Shown piece by piece: positions 29,831-38,344 of a stretch of DNA of 64,000 nucleotides. This DNA is from Mesorhizobium shangrilense (GTDB lineage Bacteria; Pseudomonadota; Alphaproteobacteria; Rhizobiales; Rhizobiaceae), in the NCBI RefSeq assembly GCF_028826155.1, contig NZ_JAQGPN010000001.1, forward strand, positions 3,601,501 to 3,665,500, in the 5' to 3' direction. The notes beneath the pieces are model-generated. The model had not been told where the DNA came from and searched no databases. It saw only the letters and a program-made list of their open reading frames with translations. Made by a program: the position numbers and the translations under genes. Each line of letters begins with the position of its first letter. Within the stretch, counting starts at the first letter, position 1.

Positions 29831-30219
29831 GCGCCGGCCTCCGGCTTGTGGCAGACCGCCTCGATGTTGTTGCCGTCGGGGTCGAAGACGAATGCGCCGT
29901 AATAGTCCTTGTGGTAGTGCGGCCGCGGACCTGGCGCGCCGTTGTCCCTGCCTCCGGCGGCGATCGCCGCAGCATGAAAAGCGTCGACTTCGGCGCGGCT
30001 GTTGGCGGTGAAGGCGTAGTGACGCCCCGGTCCGGCGTCACTCCTCTCGTGCAGCCAGAAGTCGGGCTTCGTGCGCCCGTAGCCGCCCACCTTGACGCCG
30101 CCGGTATGTTGCTCCGGCACCATGAAGAGCAGCGACGCGCCCAACGGAGCGAACGCCTTGTCGTAGAAAGTCTTGGACTTTGCGAAGTCGGAAACGGATA
30201 TGCCGACGTGGTCGATCAT
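29827..30219 (-). CDS. VOC family (glyoxalase-fold) protein
   Basis: 130 residues. Two beta-alpha-beta-beta-beta modules: IDHVGISVSDFAKSKTFYDK with the first metal-type His, and YYGAFVFDPDGNNIEAVCHK with the Glu near the end. The HVGISV...FDPDGNNIE pattern is that of glyoxalase I-like/bleomycin-resistance proteins. It is the first gene of the six-gene ATGA-coupled chain, 84 nt after cysS. Substrate unknown. Confidence 0.9.
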   Translation of the reverse strand: MIDHVGISVSDFAKSKTFYDKAFAPLGASLLFMVPEQHTGGVKVGGYGRTKPDFWLHERSDAGPGRHYAFTANSRAEVDAFHAAAIAAGGRDNGAPGPRPHYHKDYYGAFVFDPDGNNIEAVCHKPEAGA

Positions 30220-30303
30220 GGGCGTGGCTCCTCCTAAAGATCCAAAACCTGGCTCAACATAGCATCGAACGAGCGCTGCGGAGCGGCGCGCGTGCTGATC
30301 CCC

Positions 30304-31764
30304 TCACCTCTTAACCTCCCACGTGGTCACCCGCTCGCCGGTGGCAGGGTCCTTGCCGTCCTTGAGCTGGATGCCCTGCGCCAGAAGCTCATCACGGATG
30401 CGGTCGGCTTCCGGCCAGTTCCTGGCAGCAATCAAGCGCAGACGTTCGGTAATCCGACCTCCGATGGCGACCTCGTCCACCCCCGCACTGGTCACGTCAA
30501 AACCAAGGAATGCGAGGCTCGCCTTGAGGGAGCCGGCCGTCTGAGCGGATTCGGGCGCTTCCGCAGCAAGCTGGGTGAGTACCTGGAATGCCACATATGC
30601 GCCGAGGTCGTCGCTCAGCGCCGCTATAACATCTTCCTCGACCTGCCCGTCGTCGCCGGCCAAGTCTGCAGCGCGCTTCCACTTGCGAAGCGTGTTCTCC
30701 GCCTCCTCGAGCTTGCGCACGGAAAAATCGATCGGCTCGCGGTAGTGCGTCATCAGCATCGCCAGCCGCAGCACCTCGCCCGGCCATTTGCGGCCGCCGA
30801 ATTTTTCCGTCTCGAGCAGTTCGTGGATGGTGACGAAGTTTCCTTCGCTCTTCGACATCTTGCGGCCTTCGACCTGCAGGAAGCCGTTGTGCATCCAGTA
30901 GTTCGCCATCACCTCGGTGCCGTGCGCGCAGCGCGACTGGGCGATCTCGTTCTCATGGTGCGGGAAGATGAGGTCGAGCCCGCCGCCATGGATGTCGAAA
31001 ACCTCGCCAAGATAGGCGGCCGACATTGCCGAGCACTCGATGTGCCAGCCGGGGCGGCCGCGGATCACAACGGCCTCACCGCCCGGGACGCGGAATTGCG
31101 CGTCCCAGCCAGGCTCCTCAGGCGAGGACTGCTTCCACAGCACGAAGTCGCCAGGGTTCTTCTTGTGCGCGTCCACCTCGATGCGAGCACCGGCCTGCTG
31201 CTCGTCGAGTTTGCGCTTCGACAGTTGCCCGTAGTCTGCCATCGACGCCGTGTCGAACAGGATTTCGCCTGACGCAACATAGGCATGGCGGCGATCGATC
31301 AAGCGTTGAATCAAGGTGGCCATGTCCGCCTTGCCGTCGGCGCGGGGCAGCACGAATTCGGTGGCGCGCGGCTGGAACGTTGGCGGCAGGCAGCCCAGCG
31401 CGGCGACGTCCTTCTGGTACTGGTCGTTGGTCGTCTCGGTGACCCGGCGGATAGCCTCGTTCAGCGACAGCGTTCCTCCGGCAATCTCGCCGCCGAAGTC
31501 GCGCAGCGCCCGCGCGTTGATCTTGTCGTCCAAGTCCGTGATGTTGCGAACGTAGGTGACGTGATCCTCGCCATAGAGATGGCGGAGCAGGCGGAACAGC
31601 ACATCGAAGACGATCGCCGGCCGCGCATTGCCGATATGGGCGAAGTCGTAGACGGTCGGCCCGCAGACATACATGCGCACATTCTTCGGATCGCGGGGAG
31701 CAAAGTCCTCCTTCGTCCGCGTCAGCGTGTTGTAGATGCGAAGTTTCTGAACCTTGTCGGACAT
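30304..31764 (-). CDS. cysS: cysteine-tRNA ligase
   Basis: 486 residues. Class I synthetase: [20 protein letters not shown] carries the Zn Cys and the HIGH-type motif [16 protein letters not shown] follows; [11 protein letters not shown] is the KMSKS loop. [20 protein letters not shown] provides the remaining metal ligands with HHENEIAQS. It charges tRNA-Cys. The C-terminal anticodon-binding domain is present. It is upstream of the VOC-GFA chain on the same strand with an 84-bp gap and no evident terminator. Confidence 0.97.
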   Translation of the reverse strand: MSDKVQKLRIYNTLTRTKEDFAPRDPKNVRMYVCGPTVYDFAHIGNARPAIVFDVLFRLLRHLYGEDHVTYVRNITDLDDKINARALRDFGGEIAGGTLSLNEAIRRVTETTNDQYQKDVAALGCLPPTFQPRATEFVLPRADGKADMATLIQRLIDRRHAYVASGEILFDTASMADYGQLSKRKLDEQQAGARIEVDAHKKNPGDFVLWKQSSPEEPGWDAQFRVPGGEAVVIRGRPGWHIECSAMSAAYLGEVFDIHGGGLDLIFPHHENEIAQSRCAHGTEVMANYWMHNGFLQVEGRKMSKSEGNFVTIHELLETEKFGGRKWPGEVLRLAMLMTHYREPIDFSVRKLEEAENTLRKWKRAADLAGDDGQVEEDVIAALSDDLGAYVAFQVLTQLAAEAPESAQTAGSLKASLAFLGFDVTSAGVDEVAIGGRITERLRLIAARNWPEADRIRDELLAQGIQLKDGKDPATGERVTTWEVKR

Positions 31765-32162
31765 CCAAAATCCCGGTCACGCAAAGGGCGTCGCCGCCCG
31801 GAGAACATCAAATTCGAGGCGCAATGACGCTCGGCCTGCTGGCCCGTCGTGTTTTGTCTATCTGTCGAGAGAAGGCGAAAACGACCGGACCAGCGCGAGC
31901 GCTAGCCAATAATGCAAATCCCACAAATGGTGGTCAGCGTTTTCATGGCCGGTTTATCGCCGTTTCGGGGTGTTGCCGTCAAGACGCATTCGCGGCTTTT
32001 CGCGTCGCCCTGCTGGCGGAACTGCAACAGGTAGGATTTGATTAAACATGTAGGGAGAAGAATCGCGGGCATGGGCGACAGACCGCATACAATGTCACGA
32101 TTTCGACGGATTTGGGCGGCATCTGCGCCGATAAGCGTCACATTGACCTTGGGGAAGAGAAA
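31765..32162. other. intergenic region between cysS and a small gene
   Basis: 398 bp. Upstream side of cysS (minus strand) and of the 48-residue gene (plus strand). Short frames on both strands here have no ribosome site or recognisable domain. No terminator, riboswitch or RNA gene was recognised. Confidence 0.4.
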
Positions 32163-32309
32163 ATGACTCCGGCAAAAAGCGAAGCAGAACGCCTGCGAAA
32201 ACAATACGCTGCGTTCACCAAGCACTACCGCGCGATCGGACCGGCTGCGATCGTCGCGGCGCTCCTGCACGCCAGGAAGCGCACGAACCTCAAGCCGAAG
32301 GCTGCCTGA
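32163..32309 (+). CDS. small hypothetical protein, 48 residues
   Basis: MTPAKSEAERLRKQYAAFTK..PKAA. The start ATG 32163 is chosen because GGGGAAGAG lies just upstream. Highly basic (Lys/Arg-rich at both ends) with an amphipathic helical middle; no Cys, signal peptide or membrane segment. Small proteins like this occur in rhizobia, but I cannot name a family. Coding status is moderately supported by the ribosome site and the hydrophilic start. Confidence 0.5.
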   Translation: MTPAKSEAERLRKQYAAFTKHYRAIGPAAIVAALLHARKRTNLKPKAA

Positions 32310-32337
32310 GAAGTCTGTTCCGGCGCGGCCGGAAAAC

Positions 32338-33099
32338 CTAAAGCAGCCTCATCTGTCGGTCATCGTCGACGCGGTGGTCGGCCTTCGCCAGTGGTGCGGG
32401 GCTTTGAAGCTCGACGCGCTGCTGCAGATCCGGGCCGGTATTGGCGACCTTGTTGACCTTGTCGGAAACCGGGATCGCCTCGAAAAAATCGGGATCAGCC
32501 GGCTGCATGAGATCGGCGACGTCGCGCGGCTCCTGATTGCGGCAATCGAGCCAGCGCGCAAAATCCTTCGGGTGAACGACCACCGGAGCGCGGTCGTGGA
32601 TGGCCGCAAGCTCACCGCTCGAGCCGATAGTGAGGATCGCGCCGGTATCTATCTCCGAACCGCCCGGCTCCGCCCAGGTCTCCATCAGCCCGGCAAAGGC
32701 GACTGGCGACCCATCGCGCGGACGTACCCAATAGGGCTGCGACCGCTTCGCACCATCACGCTTCCATTCATAGAATCCCGAAGCGGGCACCAGCGTCCGC
32801 CTATGGCGCATCGCCGCCTTGAACGTGTTTTTCGCGGCGGCGGTCTCCGACCTTGCATTGATGAGCAGCGGAAGTTGTTTCGGATCCTTCGCCCAGGCGG
32901 GAATGAAGCCCCAGCGAACCAGAACCACACGGTTCTCCGGAAGATTGGAGCCAGGAGGGCGCGGATGGTCACGGATGACCATCATGATCGGCTCCGTCGG
33001 CGGAATGTTGTAGCGGGGCGGAAACGGCATGACATCGGCGACGCGGAACAGCGCGACGATGTCTTCCGGGGTGAGGTCGAGGGCGAAACGGCCGCACAT
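32338..33099 (-). CDS. SOS response-associated peptidase (SRAP/HMCES family)
   Basis: 253 residues from ATG 33099, giving [18 protein letters not shown] with Cys2 as the N-terminal nucleophile once Met is removed; the ATG 21 nt upstream would bury Cys2. Other family signatures: [46 protein letters not shown] and [15 protein letters not shown] proteins form covalent crosslinks with abasic sites in single-stranded DNA. The last ~40 residues are a variable extension. Divergent from a NUDIX gene; no alphaproteobacterial LexA box was seen in between. Confidence 0.94.
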   Translation of the reverse strand: MCGRFALDLTPEDIVALFRVADVMPFPPRYNIPPTEPIMMVIRDHPRPPGSNLPENRVVLVRWGFIPAWAKDPKQLPLLINARSETAAAKNTFKAAMRHRRTLVPASGFYEWKRDGAKRSQPYWVRPRDGSPVAFAGLMETWAEPGGSEIDTGAILTIGSSGELAAIHDRAPVVVHPKDFARWLDCRNQEPRDVADLMQPADPDFFEAIPVSDKVNKVANTGPDLQQRVELQSPAPLAKADHRVDDDRQMRLL

Positions 33100-33241
33100 G
33101 GAACGGATGCCTTGCTGCAAAATGTATGAGGGCCGCCTGTGCGGCGCGCCGGTCCGCCCTTATGTTGGGGATTCGAGCGGTGTCGGCAATGGGCGGCCGA
33201 TTCTTGAATTGGTTGCCGCGGCTGAACAGGGGACGGTGAAG

Positions 33242-33676
33242 ATGGACATACGACCGACATGCGCCGAAATCCCGGCGGTATCCGTCGCAGTCACCGAGCG
33301 CGGCAAAGTGCTTCTGGTCAAGCGCGGGCGGCCGCCGGCGCAAGGCCTCTATGCTTTTCCAGGCGGAAAGGTGGAGCATGGCGAGAACCTCGAGGAGGCT
33401 GCCCGACGCGAACTTCGCGAAGAAACCGGGCTAGAGGTGGGCGGCATTGCCCCGATCGTTGCCATTTCCATTCCCGCCGAGGGCGGCGCCTCACCGCATG
33501 CCTACCGGCTGACCGTATTCCGCGGCCAAGACCCCCGCGGCGCCCTTCTGGTCGGGGACGACGCCGCCGAGGCGGATTTTTTCACACTCGAGCAAGCTAG
33601 GCGCCTGCCGTTGACCGATTCCGTCATCGAGATCGTGGAGGAACTGCTCTCTCCTTCAGCCGCGCCATCGCGCTGA
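33242..33676 (+). CDS. NUDIX hydrolase
   Basis: 144 residues from ATG 33242 ([20 protein letters not shown]); a GTG 6 nt upstream is also possible. The Nudix box is complete: [20 protein letters not shown] then ETGLEVGG (Gx5Ex7REUxEExGU). The N-terminal strand [20 protein letters not shown] resembles MutT/ADP-ribose pyrophosphatase-like enzymes. It hydrolyses a nucleoside diphosphate linked to X; the substrate cannot be read. Divergent neighbour of the SRAP gene. Confidence 0.92.
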   Translation: MDIRPTCAEIPAVSVAVTERGKVLLVKRGRPPAQGLYAFPGGKVEHGENLEEAARRELREETGLEVGGIAPIVAISIPAEGGASPHAYRLTVFRGQDPRGALLVGDDAAEADFFTLEQARRLPLTDSVIEIVEELLSPSAAPSR

Positions 33677-33700
33677 CAAATTCATTCGCGACAAAGGTTT

Positions 33701-34069
33701 ATGGCGCGCACTTCGATCATCCTGGCAGTTCTGGTGGGCCTCACCGCGGCGAAGCCGGCGGCCGCGGTCGAAGCGGCCTATGAGCAGGACCTGCTACGGC
33801 TTGCCGAGGTGCTGGGTTCCCTCCACTACCTGCGCAACCTCTGCGGCGAATCGGGCGACGCCTGGCGCAAGGAGATGGAGCAACTGCTGGAGACCGAGCG
33901 GCCAAGCGAAGCGAGGAAGGCAAAGTTCGTTGCCAGCTTCAATCGCGGCTACCGGTCGTTCGAGACCGTCTATTCGACATGCACGTCGTCCGCTGTCGAG
34001 TCGATCCGCCGCTACATGAAGGAAGGCGAGGCTCTGGCGCGAGACGTGGCGACGCGCTATGGCAATTAG
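33701..34069 (+). CDS. TIGR02301 family secreted protein
   Basis: 122 residues. Signal peptide MARTSIILAVLVGLTAAKPAAA, then YEQDLLRLAEVLGSLHYLRN, LCGESGDAWRKEMEQLLETE, ASFNRGYRSFETVYSTCTSS and a final DVATRYGN. This is the conserved pattern of TIGR02301, a small periplasmic family restricted to alphaproteobacteria. Two Cys (in NLCGE and STCTS) may form a disulfide. Function unknown. It is 24 nt downstream of the NUDIX gene. Confidence 0.88.
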   Translation: MARTSIILAVLVGLTAAKPAAAVEAAYEQDLLRLAEVLGSLHYLRNLCGESGDAWRKEMEQLLETERPSEARKAKFVASFNRGYRSFETVYSTCTSSAVESIRRYMKEGEALARDVATRYGN

Positions 34070-34200
34070 GACACTGTTAACTTTTATGCCAAGGTCGGGG
34101 ATGCGCCTGCGCGCGATCGTGCTAGAAGTGTTAATGGGACATTAAGGGGATCGCTCGAATTGACCCGATTCGGGACCCTGGGGCATGGAAGGGTGACAAA

Positions 34201-34464
34201 ATGAGTGTCGAGCCTAACGCCAGCGAACTGGCCGCACTTGTTCGCGAAGAGAAGCGCCTCACAGCAATCGAAAGCCATGAAGAAGCCTGGGCGGAGAGCA
34301 TCTGCGCCGGCATCGAGGCGGAAATTGTCGCGGAAGCCGCCCTCGCGACGGCGTTCTCCGAGTTGCTTCGCAGCAATGGAGAACGGGCAGCACTGTTGCT
34401 GATTGATCGCATGCGGGAAAAAGTGATCGCAGGGGACTTTGAACCGCAGCGTCTGCGTCACTAA
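34201..34464 (+). CDS. small hypothetical protein, 87 residues
   Basis: MSVEPNASELAALVREEKRL.. ending DFEPQRLRH. Predicted to be all-helical and acidic, with Ala/Glu-rich segments (AWAESICAGIEAEIVAEAAL) and no signal peptide. The upstream GGAAGGG (about 8 nt before the ATG) supports the start. No family recognised. Stands alone between the TIGR02301 gene and a secreted hypothetical protein. Confidence 0.65.
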   Translation: MSVEPNASELAALVREEKRLTAIESHEEAWAESICAGIEAEIVAEAALATAFSELLRSNGERAALLLIDRMREKVIAGDFEPQRLRH

Positions 34465-34539
34465 GCGACGCTCACACCTCCCTCAATCGTGTATGGTCCG
34501 AATTCGATCGGAGAGTCGCGAGTTCGGAGTATGCGATCG

Positions 34540-35340
34540 ATGAACCTGCATGTGCGCAGTCGGCGCGAAAGCAATCACCTGCACGCCTTGGTGTCGATTG
34601 CCTGCGGCCTCGGTCTTGCCATCGCATCCTACGGGGCCAGCACGACGACGGCTCATTCCCTGAGCGAGATCCAGCGCGAGCAGATCCCGCCGCCGACCAC
34701 CCAGCCCGAGGCTACCCCTGGGGCTGACGAAACGGTTCCCCTGCCCGATCCGATCAACCCGGCCACGCCCAGCTCCGAGTTTCCGGAAGACCAGGCGCCG
34801 GCTCAGGAACAGACGCCAGGCGACCAGCAGGCGCCCGATGCGGACAACGCCGGATCGGAGGCCGACGGGCCGCTTCCCGAAATCCAGTACGACCTGAGCA
34901 CGCTGCCAGAGCCTGTTCAGAGGACGCGAAGCCTGATCCTCGACGCGGCCAGGAGCGGCGACATCGAGAAGCTGCGTCCGCTGATCGGCTTGGGCGACGC
35001 ACAGACGCAGCTGTCGCTCGGCGGCATCGACGGCGACCCGATCAAGTATCTGCAGGAACTGTCAGGCGACGAGCAAGGACAGGAAATCCTCGCCATCATC
35101 GAGGAAGTGCTCTCGGCTGGTTATGTGCACATGGAGCCAGGTACGGCGAACGATTTCTACGTCTGGCCGTATTTCTTCGCCATTCCGCTTGACCACCTGA
35201 CCGCTCCGCAACGCGTCGAGCTGTTCAAGATTGTCACAGCCGGCGACTACGAGGACATGAAAACCTACGGCGCCTACATCTTCTACCGTGTCGGCATCAC
35301 GCCCGACGGCAAGTGGTCGTTCTTCATCGCCGGAGACTGA
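34540..35340 (+). CDS. secreted hypothetical protein with Pro/Glu linker
   Basis: 266 residues from ATG 34540, with GGAG 10 nt upstream (the ATG at 34531 would be too close). Arg-rich N-region followed by the hydrophobic segment ALVSIACGLGLAIASYGAS, a signal peptide or anchor. Residues ~55-115 are Pro/Gln/Glu/Asp-rich and disordered. The C-terminal ~150 residues are a folded domain with TRSLILDAARSGDIEKLRPL, an ankyrin-like opening, then AGYVHMEPGTANDFYVWPYF and ITPDGKWSFFIAGD. Rhizobial homologues are likely, but no function is known to me. Confidence 0.75.
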   Translation: MNLHVRSRRESNHLHALVSIACGLGLAIASYGASTTTAHSLSEIQREQIPPPTTQPEATPGADETVPLPDPINPATPSSEFPEDQAPAQEQTPGDQQAPDADNAGSEADGPLPEIQYDLSTLPEPVQRTRSLILDAARSGDIEKLRPLIGLGDAQTQLSLGGIDGDPIKYLQELSGDEQGQEILAIIEEVLSAGYVHMEPGTANDFYVWPYFFAIPLDHLTAPQRVELFKIVTAGDYEDMKTYGAYIFYRVGITPDGKWSFFIAGD

Positions 35341-35424
35341 AGGCTCAAAGTTTGGCGGCCTTTAGGATTTCGTTGATGCGGGTGATCCTAACCTTGTGTT
35401 TGCTCGGACGAGGCGTGTCGCCGC

Positions 35425-36756
35425 CTACGGCTGCAGCGCTTCGGCAAAGGCCACCGGCTGCCCCTGCCCCGGCGTGACGATTTCGCCTTCCCACATCACA
35501 CGGGCGCCGCGGATGATCGTGCCGACCGGCCAGCCGGTGACCTTGCGGCCGTGATACGGCGTCCAGCCCGCGCGCGAGCCGGCCTGCTCGTTGGTGATGA
35601 CCTCCTGCCGCTTCAGGTCCACGATGGTCAAGTCCGCGTCGTAGCCCGCTGCAATGCGGCCCTTTCGCGCCATGCCGAAGAGCCGTTGCGGACCATGGCT
35701 CGACAGGTCGACGAACCGCTCGATGGTCAGGCGGCCGGCATTCACATGGTCGAGCATGATCGGCACCAGCGTCTGCACGCCAGTCATGCCGGAGGGCGAC
35801 GCAGGGTACGGCTTTGCCTTCTCCTCCAGCGTATGCGGCGCATGGTCGGAGCCGAGCACATCGATGACGCCTTGCGAAATTCCACTCCAGATGCCGTCGC
35901 GGTGGCGGGCGGCGCGCACCGGCGGGTTCATCTGGATCAGGTTGCCGAGCGCCGCGTAGTCGTCCGCCGTCAGCGTGAGGTGGTGTGGCGTCGCCTCGCA
36001 GCTCGCGACGTCCTTGTGGCGCTCGAGGAAGGCGATCTCCTCCGCCGTGGAGATGTGCAGGACGTGGATTCGCGCGCGGCTCTCGCGGGCGATGCGCACG
36101 AGACGCTCGGTGCACCGAAGCGCCGCGATTTCATCACGCCAGACGGGATGCGACGACGGATTGCCCTCGACGCGCTCGCCGAGCCGCTCGCGTAGGCGGA
36201 ACTCGTCTTCTGAGTGGAAGGCGGCGCGCCGCCGCGTATTGCGCAGGATCGACGCCACGCCCTCGTCGTCCTCGACCAGCAGATCGCCGGTGGACGACCC
36301 CATGAAAACCTTGATGCCGGCAGCCCCGGGCAGCCGCTCCAACTCCGCCACGTCCTGCGCATTGTCGCGGGTGCCGCCGACCCAGAAGGCGAAATCGCAA
36401 TGCATGCGGTTGCTCGCACGTCGTACCTTGTCCGCGAGCGCATCCTCGCTGGTCGTCAGGGGGTTGGTGTTCGGCATCTCGAAGACGGCGGTGACACCAC
36501 CCAGCACGGCAGCGCGCGAGCCCGTCTCCAGGTCTTCCTTGTGCTCCATGCCGGGTTCTCGGAAATGAACCTGGCTGTCGACGACGCCGGGCAGGATATG
36601 CAGGCCGGTGCAGTCGATGGTCTCGCCGGCAGACGCCGCCCCGAGATTCCCCAGCCGCGCGATGCGGCCATTTCTGACGCCGACGTCGCGGACGCCCGCG
36701 CCGTCATGATTGACGACCGTGCCGCCCGTCAGGATGAGATCGTAGGTTTCCGGCAT
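35425..36756 (-). CDS. dihydroorotase-like amidohydrolase with altered HxH motif
   Basis: 443 residues. Cyclic amidohydrolase fold: the metal motif reads DSQVHFREPG, so the first His is Gln62 while His64 and Arg66 remain. The carboxylated Lys is in GIKVFMGSSTG, with further ligands in ARIHVLHISTAEE and CEATPHHLTLT and catalytic Asp in DVLGSDHAPHTLEEK. The overall pattern (LETGSRAAVLGGVTAVFEMP) is that of dihydroorotase (pyrimidine pathway) or the allantoinase clade. Related rhizobial proteins with the same Gln are, as I recall, annotated dihydroorotase. Monocistronic; no pyrB neighbour. Confidence 0.85.
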   Translation of the reverse strand: MPETYDLILTGGTVVNHDGAGVRDVGVRNGRIARLGNLGAASAGETIDCTGLHILPGVVDSQVHFREPGMEHKEDLETGSRAAVLGGVTAVFEMPNTNPLTTSEDALADKVRRASNRMHCDFAFWVGGTRDNAQDVAELERLPGAAGIKVFMGSSTGDLLVEDDEGVASILRNTRRRAAFHSEDEFRLRERLGERVEGNPSSHPVWRDEIAALRCTERLVRIARESRARIHVLHISTAEEIAFLERHKDVASCEATPHHLTLTADDYAALGNLIQMNPPVRAARHRDGIWSGISQGVIDVLGSDHAPHTLEEKAKPYPASPSGMTGVQTLVPIMLDHVNAGRLTIERFVDLSSHGPQRLFGMARKGRIAAGYDADLTIVDLKRQEVITNEQAGSRAGWTPYHGRKVTGWPVGTIIRGARVMWEGEIVTPGQGQPVAFAEALQP

Positions 36757-36824
36757 GACCTTGCTCCCAGAGATGCCGCGGCTTACGTAATGGCCGGCTC
36801 CATTGCAAGCGCAGGACTTATTCC

Positions 36825-37703
36825 ATGCCCACCGTTCGGCTCACGGATCGCGCCATCATCAACGTCGCCGGCCCAGATGCCGAGCATCTCCTCCAGAACG
36901 TGATCACCACCGATCTCGACGCCTTGAAGGACAAGGATCTGAAACCAGGCGCGCTGCTCGCGCCCCAGGGCAAGATCCTGTTCGACTTCCTCATATCGCG
37001 CGCTGGCGAGAACGCCCTTCGGATCGATGTTCGGGCAGATGTGGCGGACGATCTCGTCAGGCGCCTGATCCTCTACCGGCTGCGTGCCAAGGCTGAAGTT
37101 TCCAAGCTGGATCAAGCCGATGTGATCGTTTCCTGGGACAATGATTCCGGCGCCTCAGAAAATGATTCAAGTCCTCTGACAGCGGGCGAGATGGTGGTCG
37201 ATACTCGCTTTCGCGACGTCAGCGTGATTCGCACCTACGCGTCCGGCGCCCAAGCAACGGACGATGCAAACGCCTGGACGCGTCTTCGCATCGAACATGG
37301 GATCGCCGAAAGCGGGACCGACTACGGGCTCGGGGACGCCTTCCCGCATGATGTGCTTCTGGACGAAACCGGAGGCATCGGCCTTCGAAAGGGCTGCTAT
37401 GTCGGCCAGGAAGTCGTGTCGCGCATGCAGCACCGCGGCACCGCTCGCCGCCGCGCGCTGATCATGACGGGGGACAGCCCCCTGCCCGCAAGCGGAACCC
37501 CAATAACGGCCAACGGACGCGAGGTGGGCGCGCTTGGCAGCGTCGACGACGCAAAAGCCCTGGCGATCGTCCGCATCGACCGGATCAAAGAAGCGCTCGA
37601 TGCCGGCACGCCCATTCTCGCCGGGGAAGTTGCCGTGTCGCCCTCCATCCCTGCCTGGGCGAAATTCACCTATCCGCAGGCGGCAAAGGCGGAAGACGCC
37701 TGA
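36825..37703 (+). CDS. ygfZ: YgfZ/GcvT-like folate-binding protein
   Basis: 292 residues. N-terminal GcvT-like domain (TDRAIINVAGPDAEHLLQNV, APQGKILFDFLI) and the diagnostic RKGCYVGQEVVSRMQHRG (KGCYxGQE), whose Cys is essential in E. coli YgfZ. The family supports Fe-S cluster enzyme maturation with folate. Divergent from the dihydroorotase-like gene; its TGA shares one base with the ATG of the HD gene, so the pair is coupled. Confidence 0.92.
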   Translation: MPTVRLTDRAIINVAGPDAEHLLQNVITTDLDALKDKDLKPGALLAPQGKILFDFLISRAGENALRIDVRADVADDLVRRLILYRLRAKAEVSKLDQADVIVSWDNDSGASENDSSPLTAGEMVVDTRFRDVSVIRTYASGAQATDDANAWTRLRIEHGIAESGTDYGLGDAFPHDVLLDETGGIGLRKGCYVGQEVVSRMQHRGTARRRALIMTGDSPLPASGTPITANGREVGALGSVDDAKALAIVRIDRIKEALDAGTPILAGEVAVSPSIPAWAKFTYPQAAKAEDA

Positions 37704-38332
37704 TGGCTGAACGCGAAGACGCGCCGCTCCGCGCCTGGCAGAGGATGCTGTCGGGACGGCGGCTGGACCTGCTCGATCCCTCGCCGCTGGACGTGGAGAT
37801 CGGCGATATCGCCCACGGACTGGCGCGCGTCGCCCGTTGGAACGGGCAGACCGTGGGCGATCACGCATTTTCGGTGGCGCAGCATTCCCTGCTCGTGGAA
37901 GATATCTTTTGCCGCCGCCGGCCCAACGCCACCCCGGAAGAACGACTCGTCGCACTGCTCCACGACGCGCCCGAATATGTGATCGGCGACATGATCTCCC
38001 CCTTCAAAGCGGTCGTCGGGGGCGGCTACAAGCTTGTCGAGGAGCGGCTGCAACGGGCGATTCACCTCCGCTTCTCGCTGGACGCGCGCGTCGGCGACAG
38101 GCTCAGGAAGGAGATCAAGCGCGCTGATCGCGTCGCCGCCTACTTCGAAGCCACCTTGCTCGCCGGTTTCTCGGTAAGCGAGGCGACGAGGTTCTTCGGC
38201 CGGCCGGCCGGCATAGCGCTCTGCGAGGACGACCTGACGCCGATGCCGGTCAAACTGACCGAGAGCGCCTTCACCCGGCGCTTCGACCAGATCGAGGGCG
38301 AGCGGTCGCAGGTTGCCCGGCAGGCTGGCTGA
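37703..38332 (+). CDS. HD domain phosphohydrolase (YfbR-like)
   Basis: 209 residues. Metal motif spread as ARWNGQTVGDHAFSVAQHS, then LVALLHDAPEYVIGDMISPF (HD) and IKRADRVAAYFEAT (final Asp). The layout and the HDAPEYVIGD sequence are those of YfbR-type 5'-deoxynucleotidases and related rhizobial HD hydrolases. It overlaps the ygfZ-like stop by one base (TGATG). Substrate probably a nucleotide (inference). Confidence 0.88.
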   Translation: MAEREDAPLRAWQRMLSGRRLDLLDPSPLDVEIGDIAHGLARVARWNGQTVGDHAFSVAQHSLLVEDIFCRRRPNATPEERLVALLHDAPEYVIGDMISPFKAVVGGGYKLVEERLQRAIHLRFSLDARVGDRLRKEIKRADRVAAYFEATLLAGFSVSEATRFFGRPAGIALCEDDLTPMPVKLTESAFTRRFDQIEGERSQVARQAG

Positions 38333-38344
38333 GGACGCGAAAGC

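Noticed and set aside
33100..33241. LexA box (GTTC-N7-GTTC or GAAC-N7-GAAC) before the SRAP gene
   Set aside because: A GAAC occurs at 33101-33104 but the second half-site is missing at the required distance.
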